Assembly: GCF_010811875.1 (NCBI RefSeq) | Contig: NZ_VKHP01000049.1 | Span: 1-44,681, forward strand | Direction: 5' to 3' | Origin: Bradyrhizobium uaiense | GTDB taxonomy: Bacteria > Pseudomonadota > Alphaproteobacteria > Rhizobiales > Xanthobacteraceae | DNA length: 44,681 nucleotides | Shown here: piece after piece, positions 7,922 through 15,560 of the stretch | Numbering within the stretch: position 1 is the first letter of the stretch | Layout of the letters: the number at the start of each line of letters is the position of its first letter | Notes under the pieces: generated by a model | What the model was told of the DNA's origin: nothing | The model's input: only the letters and a program-made list of their open reading frames with translations | The model's database searches: none | Program-made: the position numbers and the translations under genes

Positions 7922-8043
7922 CCGTCATTGCGAGCGAAGCGAAGCAATCCATCGTTCGGCACATGCGGAACGATGGATTGCTTCGTCGCTGCAGCGCAAA
8001 ATTGCTTTGCAATTTTGTCGCGAGCTCCTCGCAATGACGACGG
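7922..8043. repeat. Family A intergenic palindromic repeat, copy 2
   Basis: The outer ends CCGTCATTGCGAG and CTCGCAATGACG are inverted. The middle holds a near-perfect hairpin, GCAATCCATCGTTC with GAACGATGGATTGC. A second small hairpin, CAAAATTGC-TTT-GCAATTTTG, appears only in this copy. The element sits between convergent HIT and trmO genes and starts 10 nt after the HIT stop. Confidence 0.8.
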
Positions 8044-8050
8044 TGAGATC

Positions 8051-8542
8051 CTACTCCGTCTCGAAATCCCCCGACTGCGGCGGCGCCAGTGGCGTGAACT
8101 CGCAGCGGTCGGGCTTGACGTCGATCAGCGGCGTCTCGTCGAGGCAGTCGAGGCCGCGCACCAGGATGACGTTGCCCTCGACGCCGACCAGCTTGACGAT
8201 CGAGGTGCCGATCGGATTGGGACGTACCGGCGAGCGCAGCGAGAAGGTGCCGCGGGTGTTGCCGTTGTTCTTTGGGCTTTGCAGCACGATGTCGCGGCGC
8301 GACTGGTGCAGCCAGTACAGCACTTCGAGATTCGAGTAGAAATCGACGCCCTTGATCGCGGCGACCCACGGCTCGAAAATCTCGAGCCGGCATACCGGAC
8401 CGTCATGACGCCCCTGTCGCGGCGTCGCCAGCCGTGAGGTCCAGGGCGTTCGGATGCGGCCGATGAACACAAGCCCGGCGTCGCGCGCCGACGGCATGTC
8501 GACGGAAACCTCGCCCTGGCGCAATTCCATTTCACGTACCAT
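8051..8542 (-). CDS. trmO: tRNA (N6-threonylcarbamoyladenosine-37 N6)-methyltransferase, TrmO/TsaA family
   Basis: A 163-residue member of the UPF0066/TrmO family, a SAM-dependent beta-barrel methyltransferase that methylates t6A37 of threonine tRNA. Visible blocks are FIGRIRTPW, the central LQSPKNNGNTRGTFSLRSPVRPNPIGTSIVKL (SAM and tRNA contact region, with SPxRPNPIG) and GLDCLDETPLIDVKPD. The start may be ATG 8542 or the second Met at 8530; neither has a clear ribosome site. The solute-binding gene downstream begins at 9526 and ends 3 nt before trmO's start, so trmO is the last gene of that transcript. The family also includes VirR-like proteins, so the tRNA role is by homology. Confidence 0.85.
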   Translation of the reverse strand: MVREMELRQGEVSVDMPSARDAGLVFIGRIRTPWTSRLATPRQGRHDGPVCRLEIFEPWVAAIKGVDFYSNLEVLYWLHQSRRDIVLQSPKNNGNTRGTFSLRSPVRPNPIGTSIVKLVGVEGNVILVRGLDCLDETPLIDVKPDRCEFTPLAPPQSGDFETE

Positions 8543-8545
8543 GTG

Positions 8546-9526
8546 TCAATCCAATGATAGATTCAGCGCCTTGACCACATCAGCCCATCGCGCGCGATCG
8601 GCATCCACGAATTTGTCGATCTCGGCCTGGCTCTTCGCGCGCAGCGGCGGAAAACCGATCCTGACCAGCGAAGCGCGGAACGCCTCGTCGTTCAAGGCCC
8701 GGTCGAGGCTCGCCTTGATCTTGCCGGCGATCTCGTCAGGCACTTTCGACGGCGCAGCGATACCATACCAGACGCTGACCGCATAATCGGGATAGCCGCT
8801 CTCGGCGATGGTCGGCAGATCGGGCAAATCGGGGATGCGCGCGGTCGAGCTGACGCCGAGCGCCCGCAGCATGCCTGACTTGACCGGCGGCAGCGCGGTG
8901 CCGAGCGTGTCGAACATCAGCTGGATGTTGCCTGACAGCAAATCCTGCAGCGCGGGTCCTGCGCCCTTGTAGGGCACGTGGGTCATCTCGACGCCGGCCA
9001 TCTGCTTGAACATCTCGCCGGCGAGATGAACCGTGCCGCCGGTGCCGGCCGAGCCGAAATTGAGCTTGCCGGGATTTGTCTTAGCGTAGGCGACGAACTC
9101 CGCGATCGTCCTGGCAGGTACGGACGGATTCACCTCCATGATCATCGGCGCGTCCGTGATGACAGACAGCAGGCGAAAATCCTTCGCCGGATCGTAGGGC
9201 AGCTTCTTGTAGAGCAGCGGATTGAGCACGAAGATCGAGGCCGCCGTCACGAACAGCGTGTAGCCGTCGGGATCGGAGCGCGCCACGGCCTCGGCGCCGA
9301 TCGCGCCCTGCGCGCCTGCCTTGTTCTCGACCACGACCACCTGCTTGAGATCGCGCCCGAGATATTCGCCCACGATGCGGCCCAGCACGTCGGTCGGCCC
9401 GCCCGCAGCATAGGGCACTATGAGCTTGATCGGTCGCGTCGGATAGTCGGTGGCATGCACCGGCAACGCCACCGTCAGCAACGCTGTCAGAGCAACAATG
9501 AATAGCGATGATGCGCGCCGCTGCAT
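8546..9526 (-). CDS. Bug-family (TctC-like) periplasmic solute-binding protein
   Basis: A 326-residue exported binding protein. The N-terminus MQRRASSLFIVALTALLTVALPVHA is a signal peptide, followed by the family opening YPTRPIKLIVPYAAGGPTDVLGR. Later blocks are VENKAGAQGAIGAEAVARSDPDGYTLF, KLNFGSAGTGGTVHLAGEMFK and PYKGAGPALQDLLSG. Bug proteins capture carboxylates or other small solutes, some for TctAB transporters. No tctA or tctB is nearby, so this is one of the many orphan Bug proteins. ATG 9526 is preceded by GGGGAAA; a longer start at 9613 would put 29 residues before the signal peptide and is rejected. Confidence 0.9.
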   Translation of the reverse strand: MQRRASSLFIVALTALLTVALPVHATDYPTRPIKLIVPYAAGGPTDVLGRIVGEYLGRDLKQVVVVENKAGAQGAIGAEAVARSDPDGYTLFVTAASIFVLNPLLYKKLPYDPAKDFRLLSVITDAPMIMEVNPSVPARTIAEFVAYAKTNPGKLNFGSAGTGGTVHLAGEMFKQMAGVEMTHVPYKGAGPALQDLLSGNIQLMFDTLGTALPPVKSGMLRALGVSSTARIPDLPDLPTIAESGYPDYAVSVWYGIAAPSKVPDEIAGKIKASLDRALNDEAFRASLVRIGFPPLRAKSQAEIDKFVDADRARWADVVKALNLSLD

Positions 9527-9587
9527 GCCGTTTCCCCATTGTTTTGTTCTTGGGGAATGAGAGTAGCGGATAATGCGCTCGCCGCAA

Positions 9588-9932
9588 TCAGCCGAGCCAG
9601 TATTTGCCCGCAATCACGACGACCTCGCCCACGATCACGCCGGCGAAGATCGATTTCCGCGCCAGCAAGAACGCCACAAAGCCTGCGGCGACGGCGCTGT
9701 AGCGCAGCCAGTCCGGCACGCTGGCAAGCGCGCCCGGCGGCTGCACCACGATCTGCGCAATGATCCCGGCGAGGATCGCGGTGGCGACCGCCCTTACCCA
9801 GACCAGCAGCTCGGAATTCTCGTCGATGCCGCCGCCGAACCACAGGCCGAGCATGCGCCAGATCTGGTTGGGGATGACGCCCGCCACGAACAGGATAGCA
9901 AGCGCGTGCCAGTCTCCGATGAAGCCAGTCAC
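9588..9932 (-). CDS. azlD: AzlD-type small subunit of a branched-chain amino acid exporter
   Basis: A 114-residue hydrophobic protein with four likely membrane segments: around 9-21, a segment near 41-66, 78-90 and 95-113. It pairs with AzlC. AzlD proteins accompany AzlC in exporting branched-chain amino acids or analogues. Translation starts at GTG 9932, overlapping the azlC stop by 4 nt, which explains the non-ATG start and shows coupling. The reading frame is open far upstream inside azlC, but that part is an antisense-like shadow in another frame of azlC and is not coding. Confidence 0.85.
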   Translation of the reverse strand: MTGFIGDWHALAILFVAGVIPNQIWRMLGLWFGGGIDENSELLVWVRAVATAILAGIIAQIVVQPPGALASVPDWLRYSAVAAGFVAFLLARKSIFAGVIVGEVVVIAGKYWLG

Positions 9933-10681
9933 GCGCGCGCCCTCACGATGCCCGCCCTCGCCCGGTGCACGGCATAGGCGATGGTCCCCGCGGCGACGCC
10001 GCTGACCAGGATATCGACGCCGCTGTTCAGCATCGCGGCCAGCGGGAACAGCAAGAGCCCAAGCACCAGCGCGATGACGTCGGCCAGCTCGCGGCAGTTG
10101 CGCGCGGTGGAGAACAGAAACGCAAGCGGCGTCAGCATCAGCATGCCGGCGGCCAATAGCGGTGTGAGGTTGGCCGCGAGCGCATAGCCGATCGTGTTGG
10201 CGATCAGGCAGACCGAGACCAGCCCCAGGCCGAGCCCGTGGATGAAGGCGATCCGCCGGTTGCGCGGCACCTGCGGCAGGAAGCGGTAGCATTCGACCCA
10301 CAGCGTCACCGCGGTGAGATGTGCCACCAGGATCAGATGCCGGCGCTTGGTCTGCTCGGTGCGCATCAACGGCAGCACCGAGACCACCATCGGAAACAGC
10401 CTGATCGCGCTGACGGTGACCGCGATCGCCGATTGCAGCACGGTGGCGCCGGAGCCGAGCGTCGTGATCACGATGATCTGCGCTGGGCCCGCCCACACGA
10501 ACGCGGTGCTCGCCAGGGTCCAGCCGAGCGAGAAGCCGGAATCATGCGCCAGCGCGCCGATGCCGAGATAGGTCGCAAACAGCACGAGGGTCAGTACCGT
10601 CGCGCCGATCGATCGCGCGCCCCACAGGAAGGCGCGGAACGAGGTCTGCCATTGCGGAGAATCGAGCGAAGGAAGCGCCAC
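9929..10681 (-). CDS. azlC: AzlC-family branched-chain amino acid exporter large subunit
   Basis: A 250-residue integral membrane protein with the AzlC signature SLGWTLASTAFVWAGPAQIIVITTLGSGA and the following RLFPMVVSVLPLM. About seven hydrophobic segments are visible. With AzlD it forms an exporter for branched-chain amino acids (and, in Bacillus, azaleucine). It starts at GTG 10681, with no strong ribosome site. The transcript may continue into the Bug-type protein gene 60 nt downstream of azlD, which would make a four-gene run ending in trmO. Confidence 0.9.
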   Translation of the reverse strand: MALPSLDSPQWQTSFRAFLWGARSIGATVLTLVLFATYLGIGALAHDSGFSLGWTLASTAFVWAGPAQIIVITTLGSGATVLQSAIAVTVSAIRLFPMVVSVLPLMRTEQTKRRHLILVAHLTAVTLWVECYRFLPQVPRNRRIAFIHGLGLGLVSVCLIANTIGYALAANLTPLLAAGMLMLTPLAFLFSTARNCRELADVIALVLGLLLFPLAAMLNSGVDILVSGVAAGTIAYAVHRARAGIVRARA

Positions 10682-10778
10682 GGGGAGCCGGATGATTTTG
10701 CAATGTCGGCGGCTTAGGGCGCTGGCAACGCAGGGTCAAGCAAGAGACGGCACAGCGCTGCTATGCAGTAGCCCCAAG

Positions 10779-10903
10779 CGTCATTGCGAGGAGCGTAGCG
10801 ACGAAGCAATCCATCTATCTATCCGTTCCGCGGAAGCATGGATTGCGTCGCGGAGCCTGTCATCCGGCGGCGCTCTGCGCCGACAGGGTGGCTCGCAATG
10901 ACG
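10779..10903. repeat. Family A intergenic palindromic repeat, copy 3
   Basis: The ends CGTCATTGCGAG and CTCGCAATGACG are inverted. Inside are GAAGCAATCCAT with ATGGATTGC, and a second hairpin, CCTGTCATCCGGCGGCGC against GCGCCGACAGG. The copy differs from A1 and A2 in its middle part. It fills the gap between the lytic transglycosylase stop and the azlC start, both on the minus strand. Confidence 0.75.
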
Positions 10904-10911
10904 CGGAGAGA

Positions 10912-12024
10912 TCACACCCGGTTCTTCAGCACGAAGCACGCGCCGCCCGCCTTGCGGATGCGGCTGCACAGGCCGTCGGCTTCGGGGCGCGTGTCGGCGC
11001 CGATGCGCACCTGGTAGAACGTCGCGCTGCCGCGGCTGCGCAGCCGTGAGCCGAGCAGGCTCGGATCCTGATCGCCGATCACGTTCGACAGCCGCTTCAT
11101 CGCACGGGCATACATCGCAAGCGCCTTGTCGCGGCTGAAGCCGGCGGCGAGTTGCACGCCCCATACCTTGGCCGCCGACAGCGTGATGTGCTGCTCGAGC
11201 TCGGCCACGAACGGATTGGGCGCGCGCTTCAACAGCGCCATCAGCTCGCGGCAGCTCGCGGTCGGCGCACGCTGCGGCATCCTGCCGTTGCGGCCGGCCG
11301 CAGCCCAGTCGTCGACGCTCGAGCCGGTGATCGCGGAGACGTAATTGCGCGTCTCCTGCGGCATGTATCCGGAGCCGGCGAGCCAGTCCTGGATCCGGCG
11401 CGGGCCGGCATTGTAGGCCGCCGCCGCGAGGCCGAGATTGCCGAACTGATTGCGCAGCTCGCTGAGGAATTCCGCCGACTTCGGCAGCGCCTGGACGGGA
11501 TTGAAGGGATCAAGAAGCCCACGCTCGTTTGCCGTGCCCGGCATGAACTGCGCGATGCCCTGCGCACGCTGGCCGCTCCGGGTCATCGGCCCGATCGCGT
11601 CGGCCTGGAAGCGGCTCTCCTGCCAGATCACGCGCGCGAAGAATTCGAGCGGCAGGTCGTTGGCCCGCGCCGCCGACTCGATCATCAGGCACATCGCCTC
11701 GCGGGTGTCGCTCTCACGCGCATCATCCGCGGGCTTGTCGGTTGCCGCGGCAGGCTTCTCGGCAGGTGCCGCGGGCTTCTCGACAGGTGCCGCGGGCGTC
11801 TCCGCAGAAGGCGCAGCAGGTTTCTCGGCCGATGGAGAGGCCTGCCCTGCCGGCGGTGGCGCAGGCGGCTCGGCCGGCACCTCCGCGGGTTTTTCGGTGG
11901 GCGCAGCCGACTTGTCCGCAGGCGGCGTCGCCGGCGCCGCGGCAGGCGCGTCGTCCGCGCCGGCGCCGATCGGCGGCACCAGCGTCAAAAGCAGGACCAA
12001 TGCGGCACAAAGACCTGTTCGCAT
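10912..12024 (-). CDS. Exported lytic transglycosylase with Ala/Pro-rich linker and SPOR-like C-terminus
   Basis: A 370-residue periplasmic enzyme. Residues 1-22 are a signal peptide, and 24-102 are a low-complexity linker of repeated PAAP/EKPA units. The SLT (goose-lysozyme-like) domain follows, with the catalytic Glu in IWQESRF (E136), then GIAQFMPGTA and AAYNAGP. It cleaves the MurNAc-GlcNAc bond of peptidoglycan. The last 35 residues (FYQVRIGADTRPEADGL...CFVLKN) look like a SPOR domain, which binds denuded glycan strands at division sites. ATG 12024 is chosen because it begins the signal peptide; an ATG at 12063 adds 13 residues. Confidence 0.88.
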   Translation of the reverse strand: MRTGLCAALVLLLTLVPPIGAGADDAPAAAPATPPADKSAAPTEKPAEVPAEPPAPPPAGQASPSAEKPAAPSAETPAAPVEKPAAPAEKPAAATDKPADDARESDTREAMCLMIESAARANDLPLEFFARVIWQESRFQADAIGPMTRSGQRAQGIAQFMPGTANERGLLDPFNPVQALPKSAEFLSELRNQFGNLGLAAAAYNAGPRRIQDWLAGSGYMPQETRNYVSAITGSSVDDWAAAGRNGRMPQRAPTASCRELMALLKRAPNPFVAELEQHITLSAAKVWGVQLAAGFSRDKALAMYARAMKRLSNVIGDQDPSLLGSRLRSRGSATFYQVRIGADTRPEADGLCSRIRKAGGACFVLKNRV

Positions 12025-12115
12025 CGCAAATCTGTTCCCGCGCTGCGCGGCTTGACACCGCAAGCTCGTGGTCTAGCTATGGACTGAAATGATGGCGCGC
12101 AAAAGGGAGCGCAAA

Positions 12116-13045
12116 ATGGCCGCAGCTTCGGACGATCAAACAGGCTTCGCGCCCGACGACGACGCCCCGATCGGCTACATGAAGCGGACCCGCGATTATT
12201 ACGCGGCGATCGGGTACACCACCCCCTACCGCTGGGCTCATTACACCTCCGCCCCGTTCCAGCCGCTGACGAAGCCGCTGAACCAGTCCCGCATCGCCCT
12301 CATCACGACGGCGGCGCCGTTCGATCCCGCCCGAGGTGACCAGGGCCCCGGCGCGAAATACAATGGCGGGGCAAAATTCTATTCGGTCTATGACGGCGAT
12401 ACATCGCAGCAGCACGACTTAAGAATTTCGCACATCGCCTATGACCGCATCCACACCACGGCGACCGACAACGGCACCTGGTTCCCGTTGGCGCAACTCA
12501 AGCGCCTCGCCGCGGCCGGCATGATCGGTGAAGTCGCCCCTCGCTTCTTCGGCGCCCCGACCAACCGCAGCCACCGCGTCACCATCGAGACCGACGCGCC
12601 CGAAATCCTCAAGCGCTGCCGCGCCGACAATGTCGATGCCGCGGTGCTGGTGCCGAACTGCCCGGTCTGCCACCAGACCGTCAGCCTCGTCGCGCGGCAT
12701 CTCGAGGCGAACGGCATCCCAACCGTCGTGATGGGCTGTGCCAAGGACATTGTCGAGCACGCCGCAGTGCCGCGCTTCCTGTTCTCGGATTTCCCGCTCG
12801 GCAACTCCGCCGGCAAGCCGCATGACGAAGCCTCGCAGGCCATCACGCTGGAGCTCGCGCTGCGCGTGCTGGAGACTGCGCCCGGTCCACAGACCACCGT
12901 GCAGTCACCGCTGCGCTGGAGCGAGGACGCGTCCTGGAAGCGTGACTACAGCAACGCCGACGCGCTGAGCGCCGAGGAGTTGGCGCGCCTGCGCCGCGAG
13001 TTCGACGCACAGAAGGAAATCGCGAAGGGTCTGCGCGTCGCGTAA
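12116..13045 (+). CDS. GrdB/PrdB-like glycine/sarcosine/betaine reductase-family protein
   Basis: A protein of about 309 residues resembling subunit B of glycine, betaine and D-proline reductases. It contains an N-terminal RTRDYYAAIGYTTPYRWA, the ISHIAYDR and NGTWFPLAQL blocks, and the motif NCPVCHQT (C182, C185). In the clostridial enzymes a selenocysteine lies in a comparable redox motif; here both positions are ordinary cysteines and no in-frame TGA interrupts the gene. A Stickland-type role is unlikely in this aerobe, so function is unknown, perhaps a thiol-dependent reductase. ATG 12116 has AAGGGAG six bases upstream; ATG 12089 is an alternative. It is divergent from the transglycosylase gene. 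Confidence 0.75.
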   Translation: MAAASDDQTGFAPDDDAPIGYMKRTRDYYAAIGYTTPYRWAHYTSAPFQPLTKPLNQSRIALITTAAPFDPARGDQGPGAKYNGGAKFYSVYDGDTSQQHDLRISHIAYDRIHTTATDNGTWFPLAQLKRLAAAGMIGEVAPRFFGAPTNRSHRVTIETDAPEILKRCRADNVDAAVLVPNCPVCHQTVSLVARHLEANGIPTVVMGCAKDIVEHAAVPRFLFSDFPLGNSAGKPHDEASQAITLELALRVLETAPGPQTTVQSPLRWSEDASWKRDYSNADALSAEELARLRREFDAQKEIAKGLRVA

Positions 13046-13078
13046 GGCTGCGCTAAGCACGATCACTTGCCCACTCAC

Positions 13079-13260
13079 GGTGTCATCGCCCGGCTCGACC
13101 GGGCGATCCAGTATTCCAGAGACAGCAGTCAATCACGGAGAGGCCGCGGCGTACTGGGTCCCCCGGTCCCGTCTACGCCAAGGCTTCGACGCGGCCCTGA
13201 TTCCCTGGCGCGCCGAAGCTTTAGCGAAGGCGGCAAGCCGGGGGACGACAGCGGGGGCAA
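13079..13260. repeat. Family B intergenic repeat, copy 1
   Basis: It begins GTGTCATCGCCCGG-CTCGA-CCGGGCGATCCAGTATTCCAGAG, where CGCCCGG and CCGGGCG pair, and ends CGGGGGACGACAGCGGG. The first 45 bases match family B copy 2 at 15281-15404. The right half differs and includes GCTTTAGCGAAGGCGGCAAG. It fills the gap between the convergent GrdB-like and symporter genes. Confidence 0.7.
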
Positions 13261-13265
13261 AATGC

Positions 13266-14270
13266 CTACGCGTGCACCGGCGCTGCATCATGTGACGCCC
13301 CTTCCTCACCACCCGCGTAATGCCGCGCGAGCGCCGCACATGTCATCAGCTGGATCTGGTGAAACAGCATCAGCGGCAACACGATCAGACCGACCGACTG
13401 GCCGGCCAGCAGCACGCTCGCCATCGGCAACCCGCTCGCCAGACTCTTCTTCGAGCCGCAGAACATGATGGCGATGCGGTCGGCGCGCGAGAAGCCGAGC
13501 AGCTTACTGCCGAAGTTGGTGACCAGCAGCACAGTCGCCAGCAGCAGCGCGTCGAGGCCGAGCACGATGGCCATCTGGGTCGCGTTGACCTGATGCCAGA
13601 TGCCGTGGCTGACGCCGTCGCTGAATGCGGTGTAGACGATCAGGAGGATCGAACCGCGGTCGACCAGCCCGAGCATCGCATGGTGCCTGGCGACAAAGCC
13701 GCCGATCAGCGGCCGCGACAATTGCGCCGCCACGAACGGCAGCAGCAGCTGCACGACGATGTCGAGCGCGGCATTGCCCGAGAACCCGCCATGGCTGGAG
13801 AGCAGCACGCCCGCCAGCAGCGGCGTCGCGACGATGCCGAGCAGGTTGGAGGCGGTCGCCGAGCACAGCGCCGCCGACACATTGCCGCCCGCGATCGAGG
13901 TGAAGGCGACTGACGACTGCACCGTCGACGGCAGGATGCAGATCAGGATCACGCCCGCCCACAGCGCCGGCGTCAAGAGATGCGGCGCCAGCGCATGCGC
14001 GGCGAGCCCGAGCAGTGGGAACAGGGCGAAGGTCGACAGGAAGATCACGAGGTGCAGCCGCCAGTGCCGGGCGCCGACCAGCGCCTCCGTCGTCGACAGC
14101 CGTGCGCCGTGGAGGAAGAACAGCAGCGCGATCGCGGCATCGGTGGCATAGCCGCCGATCACGGTGCCCTGCCCGTGCAGCGGCAGCAGCGTGGCGAGGC
14201 CGACCATGCCGACGATGGCGGCGATGTAGGGGTCGACGGGCACGAACGAGCGCAGGCGGCTGAGGGTCAT
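13266..14270 (-). CDS. Bile acid:sodium symporter-family (SBF-like) transporter
   Basis: A 334-residue polytopic membrane protein with about ten hydrophobic segments. Family marks include FFLHGARLSTTEAL, ILPSTVQSSVAFTSIAGGNVSAALCSATASNLLGI and MFCGSKKSLASGLPMA. The duplicated GSKKSLA-type crossover motif defines the SBF-like family (PF13593, from memory). It probably moves an organic anion or metabolite with sodium; the substrate is unknown. ATG 14270 has a GGAAG site. It is divergent from a LysR gene with a shared palindrome, so that regulator probably controls it. Confidence 0.88.
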   Translation of the reverse strand: MTLSRLRSFVPVDPYIAAIVGMVGLATLLPLHGQGTVIGGYATDAAIALLFFLHGARLSTTEALVGARHWRLHLVIFLSTFALFPLLGLAAHALAPHLLTPALWAGVILICILPSTVQSSVAFTSIAGGNVSAALCSATASNLLGIVATPLLAGVLLSSHGGFSGNAALDIVVQLLLPFVAAQLSRPLIGGFVARHHAMLGLVDRGSILLIVYTAFSDGVSHGIWHQVNATQMAIVLGLDALLLATVLLVTNFGSKLLGFSRADRIAIMFCGSKKSLASGLPMASVLLAGQSVGLIVLPLMLFHQIQLMTCAALARHYAGGEEGASHDAAPVHA

Positions 14271-14345
14271 GGTGGCTTCCTTTCCTTGATCGGAAGGTGC
14301 TCCTCCCCATACCGATTGTGAACCGCGCTTACCGATGTTATTGTC

Positions 14346-14360
14346 ATTACATTATGTAAT
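14346..14360. promoter_or_regulatory. Candidate LysR operator between the symporter and regulator genes
   Basis: ATTACAT-T-ATGTAAT is a perfect inverted repeat around one central base, containing the T-N11-A pattern usual for LysR-type boxes. It lies in the 105-nt divergent region, 15 nt before the lysR ATG, where binding could give autorepression and control of the transporter. The assignment is by position and symmetry only. Confidence 0.6.
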
Positions 14361-14375
14361 TACGGATCGTCGGCC

Positions 14376-15227
14376 ATGCTCGACCCGACCCAGCTCGAAA
14401 CCTTCCTCACCGTGGTGCAGACGCAGAACTTCACCGAGGCCGGCCGCCGCCTCGGCCTGAAGCAGTCGACGGTGAGCCAGCACATCCGCAAGCTCGAGGC
14501 TGCCGCCGGGCGGCGCCTGTTCGTTCGCGACACCCATTCGGTGGTGCTCACCGCCGACGGCGAGGCGATGACGGGCTTTGCGCGCCCGATCCTCGAGGCC
14601 AATGCGCGTGCCCGCGACTACTTCGCGGGGTCGCAGGTGCGTGGAAAAGTCCGGTTCGGCGCCGCGGAGGATTTTGCCAGCTCGCGCCTGCCCGACCTGC
14701 TGCGCGACTTCGTCCGCCGCCACCCGCAGGTCGATCTCGAACTGACGGTCGGCCTCAGCGCCGTGCTGTACCAGCAGCTCGATGCCGGCGAGCTCGACCT
14801 CGTGCTGGGCAAGCGCCGACCCGGCGACGCACTGGGACAGCTGGTGTGGCAGGACCGCCTGGTGTGGACCGGCGCGCCCGGCACGCGGCTCGATCCCGAC
14901 GGGCCGCTGCCCCTGATCCTCTACGCGCCGCCGAGCGTCAGCCGCAGCGTGGTGCTGGAGGCAATGGAACGGTTCGGGCGGCCCTGGCGCATCGTCTGCT
15001 CGAGCGGCAGCCTGAGCGGCCTGCGCGCAGCAGCACTCGCCGGCCTCGGCATCACGCCGCAGGCGCAGGGCCTGATCCCGGACGGGCTGGAAGCGATGCC
15101 GGCGTCAGGCCTGCCGCCGCTCGGCAGCGTCGAGTTTGTGGTCCGCACCGCCCGCCGGACCAGACGCGGCCCAGCCGTCGAACTGGCGCAGGCGATCGCG
15201 GAACGCGGCGGCCGGCTGCGGCCGTAG
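14376..15227 (+). CDS. LysR-family transcriptional regulator
   Basis: A 283-residue LysR-type protein. The winged helix-turn-helix covers residues 1-60 (LDPTQLETFLTVVQTQNFTEAGRRLGLKQSTVSQHIRKLEA). The effector-binding domain follows from about 88, with GKVRFGAAEDFASSRLPDLLRDF and a second lobe including GRPWRIVCSSGSLSGLRAAALAGLGI. It probably senses a small metabolite related to the divergent symporter's cargo. The palindrome at 14346-14360 is its likely box. The ATG at 14376 starts at the family's usual N-terminus. Confidence 0.92.
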   Translation: MLDPTQLETFLTVVQTQNFTEAGRRLGLKQSTVSQHIRKLEAAAGRRLFVRDTHSVVLTADGEAMTGFARPILEANARARDYFAGSQVRGKVRFGAAEDFASSRLPDLLRDFVRRHPQVDLELTVGLSAVLYQQLDAGELDLVLGKRRPGDALGQLVWQDRLVWTGAPGTRLDPDGPLPLILYAPPSVSRSVVLEAMERFGRPWRIVCSSGSLSGLRAAALAGLGITPQAQGLIPDGLEAMPASGLPPLGSVEFVVRTARRTRRGPAVELAQAIAERGGRLRP

Positions 15228-15560
15228 AAGTTCGACGATGTTCGGCCAAAATGCCCTGATGCGCGCTAAGTGGACCACCGCCGTCATCGCCCGGCCTGTG
15301 CGCAATTGCGCACATGGACCGGGCGATCCAGTACGCCGCGGCGCTTCGGCTCAAGCGCTGCGGTCTCTGGAATACTGGATCACCCGCATGCGCGGGTGAT
15401 GACACTGAGCAAGCTGAGGGTGCCTGCACGATTTCTGGATAATAGAAGAATGCCGCTGAGTTGCCCGACGAGTCAAGTTGCGTCTCGACGCCGGCTACTT
15501 TGCATGGGGTTGTTTTCGATATTTTGGTAGTGCGCCCCTGCTCGGACCGAGAGGCCCGCG
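15228..15560. other. Gap between lysR and the aldoxime dehydratase gene
   Basis: This is a 333-nt convergent gap. Family B repeat copy 2 occupies 15281-15404. The remaining part (15405-15560) is less GC-rich than its surroundings and has no convincing reading frame. No T-tailed terminator was seen for either gene, so the hairpins of the repeat may serve as transcript ends. Confidence 0.6.
15281..15404. repeat. Family B intergenic repeat, copy 2
   Basis: It begins CCGTCATCGCCCGG and reaches CCGGGCGATCCAGTA after a TGTGCGCAATTGCGCACA hairpin. It then carries the complementary TACTGGATCACCCGC and ends GCGGGTGATGAC, so its two ends pair. The opening matches copy 1 at 13079, and CTCTGGAATACTGGATC is the reverse of that copy's GATCCAGTATTCCAGAG. 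The two copies bracket the symporter-lysR pair. Confidence 0.75.

Noticed and set aside
9588..10496. 302-codon reading of azlD starting inside azlC
   Set aside because: The first part is another frame of azlC. The GTG at 9932 with the 4-nt overlap explains azlD.
12116..13045. Selenocysteine gene
   Set aside because: The redox motif uses two cysteine codons and there is no in-frame TGA.
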